Source of the DNA: Carposina sasakii
Taxonomy: Eukaryota; Arthropoda; Insecta; Lepidoptera; Carposinidae
Direction of reading: 5' to 3'
Length of the DNA: 64,000 nucleotides
NCBI GenBank assembly: GCA_014607495.2
Contig: CP053159.1
Location: 14,329,501 to 14,393,500 of the forward strand
A model generated the notes under the pieces. It saw only the letters and a list, made by a program, of their open reading frames with translations, did not search any database and had not been told where the DNA came from. Both the position numbers and the translations under genes were made by a program. This document shows, piece by piece, positions 20,201 to 30,612 of the stretch; within the stretch, counting starts at the first letter, position 1; each line of letters starts with the position of its first letter.

Positions 20201-22268
20201 CTTCTTTTTATGTTAGGTGGCGGTTTCATTTTGGGGTGCGAGCATAGAAAGTAACATAAAAAATGACATGCGACAAATAAGTTTGTTAATGTTTTCATGT
20301 CGAATAAATTATTGATTTCTATAATTTTTTTGGAGTTTCAAGCTTTTAATTTTAATGTAAATGTAATTTTTGTAAAATCAGCTAAATACATTTGATGCTG
20401 CTGAAATCGTTGCAGTGATGAGTTAGTTGCGTGTATTTTAATATCTGTGAAACGGGAATGTAATTATGTATCTAGGTAATATTTTTCAATCGACATGAAT
20501 TACTCACGGTAGTAACTGCATGGCGTAAATGGGAGATCGAGTCTTGTGGCGTGCTCTGACGGAGGCCTACGTCCCGCAGTGGATTTAAATAGGTTGATGT
20601 ATGTAAAACTTTGATTATTCTGTGGTTTTTATTCGTCATAAAGACACATCATTACGTAACACTCGTGTGCAAAGCTTATGATAAAGTACGTATCTGTCAT
20701 CAGTGACAGACGTAGTCTCGAAATGTAGCAGACTGAAGTGGCAGTGGGCCGGTCACATCTGTCGTAGAACTCTACAAGGCTCTCGAATGGGGAGCGCGCC
20801 TCGGCAAGCGTAGCGTTGGGCGCCCTCCGGACAGATGCAGCGATGACTTAAAGAGGACGGCTGGTAGTAGTGACTGGATGGCAGAAACGGGAGATGAGAG
20901 AGAGCGTATCCTGACAAGGCCTGCGCCCCGCAGCGCACTGCACTAGGCTGACGCGGTATCTGTGTTGCAGCCCCGCGCCCGCACGCGCCGCGCCCCGCGC
21001 GCCCCCGCGCCCCGCCCCGCGCCGCCCCCCGCGCACTGTGACGTGAGTACCTCTAATTCCTTGATCACACGTGCCGAGTCAAGGGGCGAGACAGTAAAAT
21101 GATTCTCGGCCGAGACAGTGTAGCTCACTCGGCGTAGTAAATAGAACAGGGTCCGAGTTACTGTCTTGCCACTCTGGCCGGCCGAGCACTCGCCAAAGTG
21201 TTCAGACGAACCGAGCACTCGGCCGAGTTCACTGTCTCGCCCGTTTACTCGGTACGTGTGATCAAGGCATTAGTTCTAATAACTATATCGCAGGGGAGGC
21301 GTACATTTCGCGTGGACTGCAGAAAAAACTAAATGTTGAAATTATCCGGGATAAAAAGTAGGCTATGTGTTCATCCAGGTTGTCACCTAACTCCATACAA
21401 AATTTTATTAAAATCGTTCCAGCCGTTGTTACGTGAAAGAGTTATAAACATCCATCCATATTCACACACTTTCGCGTTTATATAATTAGTAAGATTGTGC
21501 CAATTTTTCTAATGTAATCTTTAATTAGGGCATAGACATGTATATTTCACACATCTCTCTGTGCATAATAAATTTCGTGATCAGCGACGTACCCAAAATA
21601 TTGCGTCTCGTGCCATATCTCATTCATTATTCCATGGTTCGACAACGCTGCTCTGCATGGCTGTTTACTGTGTAAACGAAAGTGTTGTATGCATCGACGT
21701 ATAGAACAACGGACGGAGTGCACAGATTGAAGCACCGTAATGGCAGCTCGTTGTGCACGCCCGAACTTATTGTTTATGTGTATGGGTTGATAACGCGTCA
21801 ATACACATCCCTACTCCAAGAAAAGTATGCGTTACTGAGATTACTCCGAATGCTGTAATCTGTGTAGTGACAACACTTCGTCCGTTGTTCTTTATACGTC
21901 CATGGTTGTCCGCGATCTCTGTCTCGATAGATAGATAAATTCTTTTATTTTACTACAACATTTTGTGCAAAGGCCTTCCATCGTATTCTCTACCAGCTAA
22001 CCTAGTTACTTGAGAACAACTCGTGGAACAGACGTGATCGGTTATGTGTGTTTGTCTGTGCGAAACTACCTAGGTACATTACATATTTTAGTGGTTTTGA
22101 AATAGTCTACATGAGTTATTGTGTGTTTCGCAGTGCGGGCGCGCGGCGGCGCTGGCGGCGCGTGTGTCGCGGCTGGCGGCGCGACTGGCGGCCGCCGACC
22201 TGCTTGTGGCGGACCTGTACCTCGACAACTGTCGCCTCGCGCGCCGCGCGCCGCGCCGTCCGCTGTGA
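14212..22268 (+). CDS. Nin: Ninein-like centrosomal protein, seven coding exons
   Basis: Exons: 14212-15648, 15747-15782, 16556-16647, 17935-18073, 19851-20024, 20971-21042, 22134-22268 (TGA at 22266). The lengths sum to 2085 nt (694 aa), every junction is AG/GT and phases agree (0,0,2,0,0,0). Residues 9-75 hold degenerate EF-hands (SVFKTFDVDNEESLDKS; VSFAQFRNGLLSVLG). Residues 99-113 contain RFVVGAKKYGRRSRP, close to the motif that follows the N-terminal EF-hands of ninein. A second EF-hand-like pair lies at about 158-205. From about 300 on the protein is Ala/Arg/Glu-rich coiled coil (SELEAQ-type repeats, SEEYWREEL, ELRAEAESIREQ). Ninein anchors microtubule minus ends at centrosomes; the Drosophila counterpart is Bsg25D. 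Exon 1 is extremely GC-rich. The product is much shorter than vertebrate ninein. The family call is good, and the small GC-rich sixth exon (PRARTRRAPRAP) is the least certain. Confidence 0.82.
15783..16555. other. Ninein-like intron 2
   Basis: No gene. The stretch 15880-16160 is locally richer in GC and CpG than the other introns, with short inverted motifs (gcgaatcgctcacag, then gcggcgaac). It may be an old MITE, but no clean ends were found. Confidence 0.3.
17183..17902 (+). mobile_element. Helitron-like non-autonomous element with internal minisatellite
   Basis: The 5' end TCTATACTAATC...ATATTATAAAG follows an A, and the 3' end CTAG (17899-17902) precedes a T, after a GC-rich hairpin-prone segment. 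This is the expected TC...CTRR structure inserted between A and T. The interior holds about five copies of a roughly 112-129-bp unit, each with 'gaaattcccacgggaag' (at about 17344, 17471, 17588, 17717, 17829). No Rep/helicase ORF is present. The family is inferred from termini common in lepidopteran introns. Confidence 0.65.
18010..18137 (+). repeat. 80-bp-offset partial duplication across an exon-intron boundary
   Basis: A 47-bp segment at 18011-18057, inside ninein-like exon 4, reappears at 18091-18137 in the intron, exactly 80 bp downstream, with four single-base changes. Each copy also contains inverted arms (GCGGAGCGAGCG ... CGCTCGCTCCGC). The true donor (CAG|GTAACG at 18073/18074) lies between them. 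Read-through meets an in-frame TGA at once, so the second copy is not coding. Confidence 0.85.
18407..18775. mobile_element. TA-target MITE with CAGGGTGT-type terminus
   Basis: A 369-bp block runs from CAGGGTGTTTTTTT to ...CAGCCTG, with TA on each side. It shares an internal core (tccatggagaaaaatgatcg, then tgatg) with the element at 44356-44748. The terminal repeats are diverged. Probably a Tc1/mariner-type non-autonomous family. The ORF at 18623-18814 inside it is spurious. Confidence 0.5.
20103..20174 (-). repeat. tRNA-like sequence, probably a SINE head
   Basis: Read on the minus strand, the 72 nt begin GACCCGATAGTTCAGTTGG. They contain an A-box-like TAGTTCAGTTGGTTAGTACG and a B-box GAGTTCAAATCTC flanked by a perfect GTGAG/CTCAC T-stem, with an ACCCGA/TCGGGT acceptor stem. 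The anticodon stem pairs poorly, so I prefer a tRNA-derived SINE or pseudo-tRNA to a working tRNA gene. It lies about 80 bp inside ninein-like intron 5. Confidence 0.6.
20528..20950 (+). pseudogene. RTE-type non-LTR retrotransposon 3' relics
   Basis: At about 20703-20800 the frame reads KCSRLKWQWAGHICRRT, and at about 20818-20885, in another frame, GRPPDRCSDDLKRTAGS. These are the conserved C-terminal motifs that follow RTE-clade reverse transcriptases (LKWxWAGH, GRPxxRWxDD). A second, shorter copy of the terminal part lies at about 20528-20600 (gcctacgtcccgcagtgg). Stops and frameshifts make both relics. They sit in ninein-like intron 5. Confidence 0.7.
21059..21267. mobile_element. 209-bp MITE next to a ninein-like splice donor
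   Basis: The termini CCTTGATCACACGTGCCGAG and the reverse complement of the right end match at 34 of 37 positions. The interior is rich in ACTCGGCCGAG motifs. There is no ORF. It begins 16 bp after the exon 6 donor (21043). Target duplication is unclear. Confidence 0.7.
21295..21495 (-). mobile_element. Helitron-like fragment
   Basis: The block 'cgcgtggactgcagaaaaaac ... tatccgggataaaaag ... ttataaacatccatcc' is shared with the copies at 45813 and 60392. It is truncated at one end. It lies in ninein-like intron 6. Confidence 0.55.
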
Positions 22269-22307
22269 CGGCACAGCCGGGCTATGCGCGACACAAGGCG
22301 GGGCCGA

Positions 22308-22506
22308 GTGACCCCACGGTTGGGTTATGTGTCCCCACGGCTCGGTCGCGTGACACCACAGATGGTTCATATGAACCTGCGATTGGATCATGCGACCCCA
22401 AGGATGGATCATGTGTCCCCACAGCTGGATCATGTATGTGACCCCATGACTGAGTCATGTGACCCCACGGAATAGTCATGTGACCCCACCGTTAGGTCAT
22501 GTGACT
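22308..22506 (+). repeat. 21-bp minisatellite in the ninein-like 3'UTR
   Basis: About nine imperfect copies of a 21-bp unit (consensus gtgaccccacggttgggtcat) start 40 bp after the stop codon. The 21-bp period gives seven-residue repeats in every frame and so produces open frames on both strands that are not genes. Confidence 0.85.
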
Positions 22507-25500
22507 CATGCCCTGTGTCGTCGAAGCCTTGCCCTCGCTCAAGGTAACTCTAGGATTCAATATTTGTTTATTATAATGAATCTCTAACCGAATTGTAAAC
22601 GAATGTAATCTCGGCTGTTTGATTTGTGTAAGCATTTTTCTGTTGATTTTGTGTATTGTAATATTTGTAATACACAAGCTGACTCAGCCTCATCGCAAAA
22701 TGAAGTTAAATCTAAGATTGTATGCGATTACGTAATAACGGCTAAAATATTTATTTTGTGCATTACATAATTATGCACGTTCACTTTTATGACGGCAATT
22801 TATTCATTTTAATTAATCCTTATGATCTTAAAAGTACTTGTTGTACTCTTTTTGAAAAAATCTGAAAATATTTAATAGATATTGAGTATGAAACATTCTT
22901 ATATTCTTTATTGTACACACACAATATTAACAAAATACGGTAATTATAAAAGAAAATGTACAAAGGCGAGCTTTTCTCTGAAATTACATAATTATTTGCC
23001 TTTATTGTGTAATGACAGGCTGTGTTACATGTTTCTAAAGTTCATACAATGATGTTATAAAATTAGAAACGTAAATTATATATAGAAGATAGATTTATAT
23101 TATCAAATCATCCTAAAAGACTATCGATGTAAGTAAAGATATTACTTATTTATTTTTAAAGAAATAGTATAGCGAAATAAATACGAACATATCTGACATA
23201 GAAATAATAAGATGAAATAATCATTCAGTGACTGAAATCTATAGTGTTCTTTCTTACTCTGACTAATGACAAACTTTGACAAATCATAATAATAATTCTG
23301 ACTGTTCTCTGCCTTCGCTCATGCTAAGGAAGTTCGAGTCAACTAACTAGTGTCAAAACAGTGACGTCAATTGCATTAGATAAGTCTGTGAAAAACCGGA
23401 TTCGACTAAACTTAAACCAATATGTATCGAGAATAACTGTTTCCATGCTATATCCTTCAATTTATTTAATGTTAAAGAAAGCACACATGCTGACTTCTTT
23501 TTTTACTTAAAATAAAGAGACATTTAGAAGATGTCACTCGACAGATTTATCGTACTGTTGAATCTTTTTGAGGTATATGTTAGTTCAAGTTTAGTTAAAT
23601 AAACCCTAAGTCAGAATAACTAAGCTATAGATTTGAGCGTTGATGACAGGGAGAAAACCCATTCGTGTTGACTGCATTGTTTGCCGCAAGACTGAATCTG
23701 ATTTATATTGATAAATTATACATACAGCTTCTAGGTAATGTGTTAATGATTTTGCATGAAATTATTGTGTTTAATTAGTAAAATTTGTGTTTGCTGTCAT
23801 TGGTAGCAACAAAATTACGCACCTATAAGGTGGAAAATATTCACCATGACTATTAGGAAAACGAATTACGAAATGAGAAAGGAGGAGGTAAATTGTCGCA
23901 TATTGACAATATAGTAGTTAAATACACTTATGTGAGTGCCTTCTATAAGTGGAATGGACAGATAATACGAGTATAGGCTCGTACATAATAATCGAACGAC
24001 ACTAATGTAAGTGCCTTAAGGAGTCGTCACGACCGACGCGGACGGTGACATCGTATCGTGTCGTCGTCGTGTCGTCAGTCACTTTGTTGTGTATTTGTAA
24101 GTGATGTTGTTGATTGTAGCTCAACTAGGTTTAGAAAGCTTGCTCACGTATCGTCTCGCCTTTAGTGCTCATAACTTTCTATGGAAATGTGCTCACGGTA
24201 TTTTTTGCATGAAATTTTATTAGGTTTAATTTAAATCGTTAATTATATACTTACCTAAATTATTCTGATTTAAATATGATTCCCTTACAGTGAGCAATCT
24301 TAATGATTGAGTTTTATATAAGTCATCATCATCATCATTTATATAAGTAAAAATACTTAAAGGTTTATGTATACCGACTTACATGTAATAAGTATAAACT
24401 GTTGTTTATGTTGTGTGACATATTATATTATATTATATTAGTACATTGTTAATTCAAATCTTACCAAATACTTCCAATGCCTCCCTCCATTATACCATAA
24501 GGTATGAGTCCTATATTACGTCATAGAGATCTTTATATACCTACGAGTACATATTATTTACAGACGGATTGTCAGAACTATTTTTCTGTTGCTTGCTTCT
24601 ACTCAATTATTATTGTTGAAGTAAACATTACCGTTTCAGGTTGTAAATTAGTCTTCGATACACTATGGGAAGTTTGATGTAGTGATCCCTCTAAAAAATA
24701 ACGCCATCTGGGGGAAACCATAAACTAATTGTTACCATTGTACAAGTGAGACACCGCTATAATCAATGTAGAGCGGCATCCCGCTTTCACTATAGAAACA
24801 ATCCTGCTTCAGAGTTCATGGTAACCCACCAAGCCACAGAGGGCTCTGGCTTTAGCTACTCGTCAGTCCCTAGACTTATCTGACTGCAGTGTCAGTATAT
24901 GCCCTAATCTCAGTTCTTTGACTCCAGTCCCTTGATTCAGTCCTCTTCTCACATTTATTGATGTATCTATATCTTTATTATACAATTTGAATACTTATAT
25001 AATTTGATGATCACGTGCAAGCTGTTCTGTGATGGAAATAAAATTGTTTTGTTTGTAATATATTGGAGAACTCCTATTTCGAAAGCTGTCGCCCACTGAT
25101 GTCAGAATATTATACTATATTTAATTGTCTGAAAATTGTGTGACATGTCATTATGTAAGAAGTAAGTTTTAAATAGTTATATATTTATGTTTCTATGAAA
25201 ATGTTAATTCCTTGAACTGTCGTCATGTCTACCTTTAATAGTTCAGAAACCTTGCTATAGTTTCCGTCTTGGTTTGTCCGTGACATATTTGTCAGTTTTT
25301 AGTGTTACACACAGCTTGTGTCCCACTGTAGTTGTACACTATCGTAGCTAGCGAGTGGTTTACTGTGGTGCGTATGTAATCTTGTTATCCAGTATCTAAC
25401 GTAATAAGTAAATAACCCATTTTAATTTTCTTAAGACAAAAGCTACTTATACAAAACAATAACTGATGTCCTTATTTTTAGTCTATTCCTTCAGTGTGTT

Positions 25501-26755
25501 ATATTTTGAAATTGTGTAATGTGCAGCAAGCATTGGAGCGGTTGGAGTGGGGAAGGGGACTGACTCCTAACGAACTGATTAGTAATTGCCTTTATAGATG
25601 GTAGCGCCCCACTGTCAAATATGCTTACAGTACAATAATACTATTGAGGCAATCCAAGTGATGTCTGTTCCAAAGTGAAATGAATACGAGTAGGGACCAT
25701 GGACTGGTTTAGGTAAGAGTGGGTGTGTCAGTCCTCTGCATATGGCAGCCTAATTATGTTGACGTGAATTTATGTGATTTAATAAAATGTTAGCAAATTT
25801 TATTTGTTTCAATTAATACTTACTTCTGTTAAGATATAACAGTAGGCATTAAACGAAAACACATTTTGTTTACAAAAGTTTAATGTCAAACACAAAATAT
25901 ACATAAATTCTTTTAATAATTGATTTTTAATCATGTTTTTAAATAAAGTACCACAAGTTTCTCGAAAGCTAATTCAGTCGGTTATACTATCATTTGACTA
26001 CATTTGATAAACTATTGTTATGGTAAATTAACGTTGATTGACCTTCGAGAAACAGGCGGATTAGTCGCATACACAACTTATTAATAAGTAATGCACTAAG
26101 TACAGGGTTATCATAAGCACTTAAAATAGGAATGTTTTCATTGTGGAAGCAAGACGTCGCTATTAAACAATGTAGAGCTTAAAAATCCTACTTGAGGTGT
26201 TTACGTTAGCCCCATATATGAAGTTATCGAGTACTAGCAACAATAGTTCTTTATACGTTTATGCAAGTACTTCGGTATAAGAATGTGTACAAGTTCTAAA
26301 GCAACAAAATTAAGGCACGGCTACCTGACATCAAGCCACACGTTATTTTATCTATTAATCAACTGCATGTAGATAAGAGTAAGTAATTGATTATTGTTGT
26401 TCGAGCTATCTACATAGTGTCAGGGCTAGGTTTTGTGACGCAACGATGGCGATAATGTCATTTCAAAACGTCCTTTCTGTTTTGTTTTACATACATATTT
26501 GTACTCCAGGTCACTTTTTAGATTGTATTTGAAATGACAACTGAATCCAAAATAGCAGTATGTGAATATAGTGTTGAATTCCTAATGAGACTGTAGAGCC
26601 AGTACTTGTTGAGATACTACAACCGTATATCTTTATGTAACACAGCACTTTTATGCCCTCTTGATATACTGTGTTACAATGAAATCTAAAAGCAGGATTA
26701 TACTCGTACCTGTCCATTATTTCGTTTCCATAATTGAAACGATTCTGATTTTTAG
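22507..26755. other. Long AT-rich region downstream of the ninein-like gene
   Basis: Probably 3'UTR followed by intergenic DNA. AATAAA-type motifs are frequent, for example at about 25781. A CpG-rich patch with repeated tcgtcg motifs lies at 24015-24085. No coding region is supported. Confidence 0.4.
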
Positions 26756-26886
26756 AGCTCACGATCCTAGAAATGATGTCCCAAAGAGTCGCAACATGGC
26801 AGACTCCTTACAAGTTAAGCCACGAAAGAAGGACAACGAGGAAGTGTTAAGCAGGACTTACAAGAGGCGGTACATGGCGTCAAAAT
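26756..26886 (+). CDS. Candidate coding exon, orphan
   Basis: An acceptor-like ttctgatttttag precedes 26756 and a consensus donor (AAAAT|GTAAGA) follows 26886. The frame from ATG 26796 reads MADSLQVKPRKKDNEEVLSR and on to YKRRYMASK, 30 codons plus one base. The peptide is hydrophilic and looks protein-like, but I do not recognise it. No downstream plus-strand exon in the window matches its phase: the 37496 candidate needs two bases before it and the 45058 exon is phase 0. It could be a chance ORF or a first exon of an unannotated gene. Confidence 0.25.
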
Positions 26887-27155
26887 GTAAGAGCGGCTCC
26901 ACTTTTTATTTTGTTACACTCTAGTTATGTGGAGGATGGAGACAAGGAGATAGCGAGATGCATGTTACCGCCGAGCGTATTCAAGCTTACAATGTCTATC
27001 TAGCCTACAGTTCATTTGAAGTACCTATGTAATTAGTACTGTACAAAAAAGAGTTCTCTTACGGCCAAACCACACCGGAATGGCAGCGGCCGGCAGCTAC
27101 GCGGCGAGCACTTTCAGTGTGAAATAATTTTAAACTTTATTTACATGCTTATAAC

Positions 27156-30100
27156 TAGAGATGGGCAACTTCTCGAGAACTTTCCATTTTGTGGAAACTT
27201 TCCGATATCCTCCCGGTAAGTTTCCGTATCTTCTCATTTTGGTGAGAAGATAAAATGTTCCTATTAAATTTTTTTGTTCATTGGAGTATTTGCATATTAT
27301 TGGTCTAAGATGCAAGAAATGTGCGTTTTTTACTAAGCTCAGTGTACTTGTATCCGTATTTACGATTATTAAACTGGATTATTGGTTAAGTTTTATGTAA
27401 GTGAAACACACTCATAACGAAATCGCAGAAACTACGTTATATTTGAAGATGCAGTTTGGCAGGGATGTAGTTTAGAGATAGGGGAGAGATTTCATTGGAA
27501 TTAAGTTTTTAAAAGGTGTATGTGTGTCTATGGTTTTCAGTACTTGAAATATCTGGCTAGGTAATTTTATATGAAGGTATTATTAATTTGTTTTAAACAA
27601 ATTAATCCAGTCTTATGAAAACAGTAATTAAAACCTCTGAAGTATATAAATGTGCAAAGATAAATAAAACGAGGTATCATATTAAATTACCAACATTTAT
27701 TTAAAATTTCAATAAAGAAACAAATCAAATATTAACAAAATTACATTAAACTAACAAAATTCAATCAGAATCACTATCTAAATTATCGCAATCGAAAAAC
27801 TCCATGTGCGGCTGTGTACCACTTGGACCAGCCACCACTGACAATGAAGCATCTAGCGACGGAATCTCGGTAAGGACTGAGATTTCATCATTTGATGACT
27901 CGTTGTCTGAAGAATTTACGGAATATTCTTCATCTTCTTCCACTTCTTCTTCAACCGGACATGTGATACTACGGTTTAATATAACTAGTGCAATTTTGGC
28001 GGCTCTTTCAGCTGTAAGGCGGTTTCTTAATTTATTATGTATCCTCCCATGTGTACTGAAAGAGCGCTCAACAGCAGCTGATGTACAGGGCGCAGTAAGA
28101 ATACGCAAAGCGATTTTACTCAGTGAAGTGGAGCTGCAAATGCCTTTCCACCAGGTCGTTGGGCTCATAGATGTCACACTTTTCCATACAAATGCTTTTC
28201 CCCACAATCTTCCATCTTTCGCTCTAAAGCTTGCAAGATTTTCTGCAATGTCTATGTTGAGCTGATTTGCGATTGTGTGAATATATTCCATAGCTACCAC
28301 CTCTTCTTCAGAATCCAGTTCAGATCCTTGCGTAGCTGGGTCCAACATGTAGGCAGCTAGATGTATTGGTTTTATACACATTGCCATTCGATGGAATGTT
28401 GCCATGAGAATGTCATTCTTTTCATCTTCATTCAGCATACTCACCTGCAGCAAAGCGAACTCCAGTTCAGACTTCATATTTCGCAATGTCAGAAAAACAG
28501 TGTGCATATTTAGCTTGTCTGATTCAAGTTTAAAAATAACCTGCGTTACCGGTTTTATAATATCAATAATTTGTTTTGTTTTATCCCAAAAATCTTCGTT
28601 TAGCAAGTTATTATGTTATATTATTTGTGTTTGTTGGTAACATTGAAGCCTTTTCATGGACTGCTAAAGTTTGTAGGGCAAGTTTAGTTTTTATTAGGCT
28701 TTGCAAGCTAATGCAATATGAACCCCAGCGTGTTTTGCATGGCAGTTTCAGGGTCTCTCCAGCCTGTTTTTGCTTTACCGCCGATGCCAGAATCGAAGTT
28801 AAAACTTGGCTTTTTTTTATCGACTTAACGCATTCAATGGCTATGTCCAGAGCTATTTTCAATTTTTCTGTGCGCAAAATGTCATGACATAATAAGTTAA
28901 GTGTGTGTGCAGCACAATTCAAATAGGTTATGTGCGGTTGAGAATCTTTTACAAGCTTGAATGCTTTTTGTATATTTTTGGCATTATCACCCACCAATGC
29001 AAAAAATTTATCTCTTCCGTATTCGTTCATAACTTTCAGTATTTCCTGAGCTAGATATTCACTGGTGTGGCGATTGTCGGCAGTATCCAAGCTTTTCACA
29101 AATACTGGCTCTGGTTTTGAAATTAGGAAGTTTATTATACCCTCATTGCGAACATCGCTCCAACCATCACATTGCAGATGTAGGTAGCTCTGCATGCTGA
29201 GATCTTCAATTGTCTCTTTCCGCATGTCACCATGAATCTTGTCTAAGTATGTTGTTGACAATGTTTTTCGGGAGGGCAGAGTATACAATGGTTGAAGTTT
29301 TTCAAAGAATTCAATCCAAAGTGGATGTTCCCACCATTACGAAGGGTGACCCAGTGACAAATATAGCTTTGGATAAAGCCATATCTAAGTCATGCTTGTC
29401 TCCTTTTGCCAACGGATTCACTCGTGGATTTGCTGATGGCACTATAAGTGTAGCACTCTCTGCATTTGGTGAAACGTTTTCCTTTTGTCCTTCATCAACT
29501 CTGAAACTTCTTGGTATTGACGGTTTTTTGACAATATCAGCATTCTTTTTGGGTTTCGACAGTGTTTCTAATATCTCAGCTTTGAAGTTAGCAGGACATT
29601 TCAAACATTTCTGCAAATGTTTTTCCATTCTGACTACATTCGCAGTAGTGTATTTAATGTCACAATGAGAGAATAAATACCTATATATTTTGTACAATAA
29701 AATCTATTCTCTATTAGAATGAGTACAGATTATTTACAAAAATAATGAAAATAAAAACATTTATTGATTGCAAAATAAAGAAGAATCAAAGGTACCAACA
29801 GGATTCTATGTTATATTCTAAATGTCTGCAAAATGTTAAAATAATAAAATAAAAAGTACTTACGAATCAAGAAGTATTCACCAGTGTCCGGTTTTGATAG
29901 TCCAAATCACAGATAACAGTCACAGTAACAATTTAACAAGCCAAGTCGTCGTATAAATGAGAATCAGAGTCCAATAAACAAGCGTGATCGAAACAGTATC
30001 CTTCAAGACATACGGCACAGCAGTAGACTATCAGAAGACTAATAACAGACTGAAGTAAAAGACATGTTTGAGCACATAGTGTCATAAAACAGCTGCTTCG

Positions 30101-30445
30101 TACTAATGAGGGTCGAATAGTTTCCCAGAAAACTTGAATACGAGACTGTAACAAAATTCTACGAAGAACAATAGAAACCCACGTACAAAATATCTCATGC
30201 GGTAAACTTCTAAAGATAAAAACTTTATTGATCGCACGTGCGCCAGGTAGGCAATGTTTGTGTGTAGCCTAAAATGCATTCTACTTCAATTTTAAACGCA
30301 TCTTTGATGAATAAAGTAATATTTTTTAATAATATTTTATCTTCTCACCAAAATGAGAAGATACGGAAACTTACCGGTAATTTCTCAATCTTCTCAGAAG
30401 TTTCCACTTCGAGAAGATTGAGAATATTCTCGGCGCCCATCTCTA
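27156..30445 (-). mobile_element. hAT transposon, 3290 bp, with perfect 8-bp TSD
   Basis: The ends are TAGAGATGGGC...GCCCATCTCTA, flanked by identical CTTATAAC at 27148-27155 and 30446-30453. The subterminal regions carry further inverted repeats (aagtttccgtatcttctcat and ctcattttggtgagaagat on both sides). The transposase reads on the minus strand and is frameshifted. Short TIRs and an 8-bp TSD are diagnostic of hAT. Confidence 0.93.
27761..29697 (-). pseudogene. hAT transposase, broken by at least two frameshifts
   Basis: Three consecutive minus-strand frames form one transposase. Part 1 (29311-29697) has a degenerate BED-finger remnant (NVVRMEKHLQKC). Part 2 (28611-29288 plus its upstream extension EHPLWIEFFEKLQPL) is the DUF659/RNase-H-like core (QCDGWSDVRNEGIINF, NCAAHTLNLLCHDIL). 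Part 3 (27761-28606) contains the hATC dimerisation motif (CTSAAVERSFSTHGRIHNKL). A one-base gain in a G run at about 29331-29333 separates parts 1 and 2. A second shift and stops near 28607-28625 separate parts 2 and 3. The protein is therefore not expected to be active. Confidence 0.88.
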
Positions 30446-30612
30446 CTTATAACTACTAGTATCGCTTGAAAAGGATGGGCGGCGACGCGAGCATGCCGCG
30501 GCTGACTTTGCCGGCCTCGTTGCGTCGCTGCCAGCCGCTGCCATTCCGGTGTGGTTCGGCCCTTTCATCTTTTTATATCGTAAGTGTCTCAGGGCGGTGT
30601 GTGGCGTGCCCC

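Larger units (their letters stand above)
27063..30561. mobile_element. MITE of about 201 bp split by the hAT insertion
   Basis: The outer termini GGCCAAACCACACCGGAATG (from 27063) and the reverse complement of the block ending at 30561 match at 37 of 40 bases. Removing the hAT and one target copy leaves 27063-27155 plus 30454-30561. The target duplication of the MITE itself is not resolved. It lies 51 bp beyond the stop codon of the minus-strand MANEC/LDL-A gene. Confidence 0.8.

Noticed and set aside
22116..22441. ORFs of about 105 codons on both strands with seven-residue repeats
   Set aside because: They are produced by the 21-bp minisatellite after the ninein-like stop and the GC-rich last exon.
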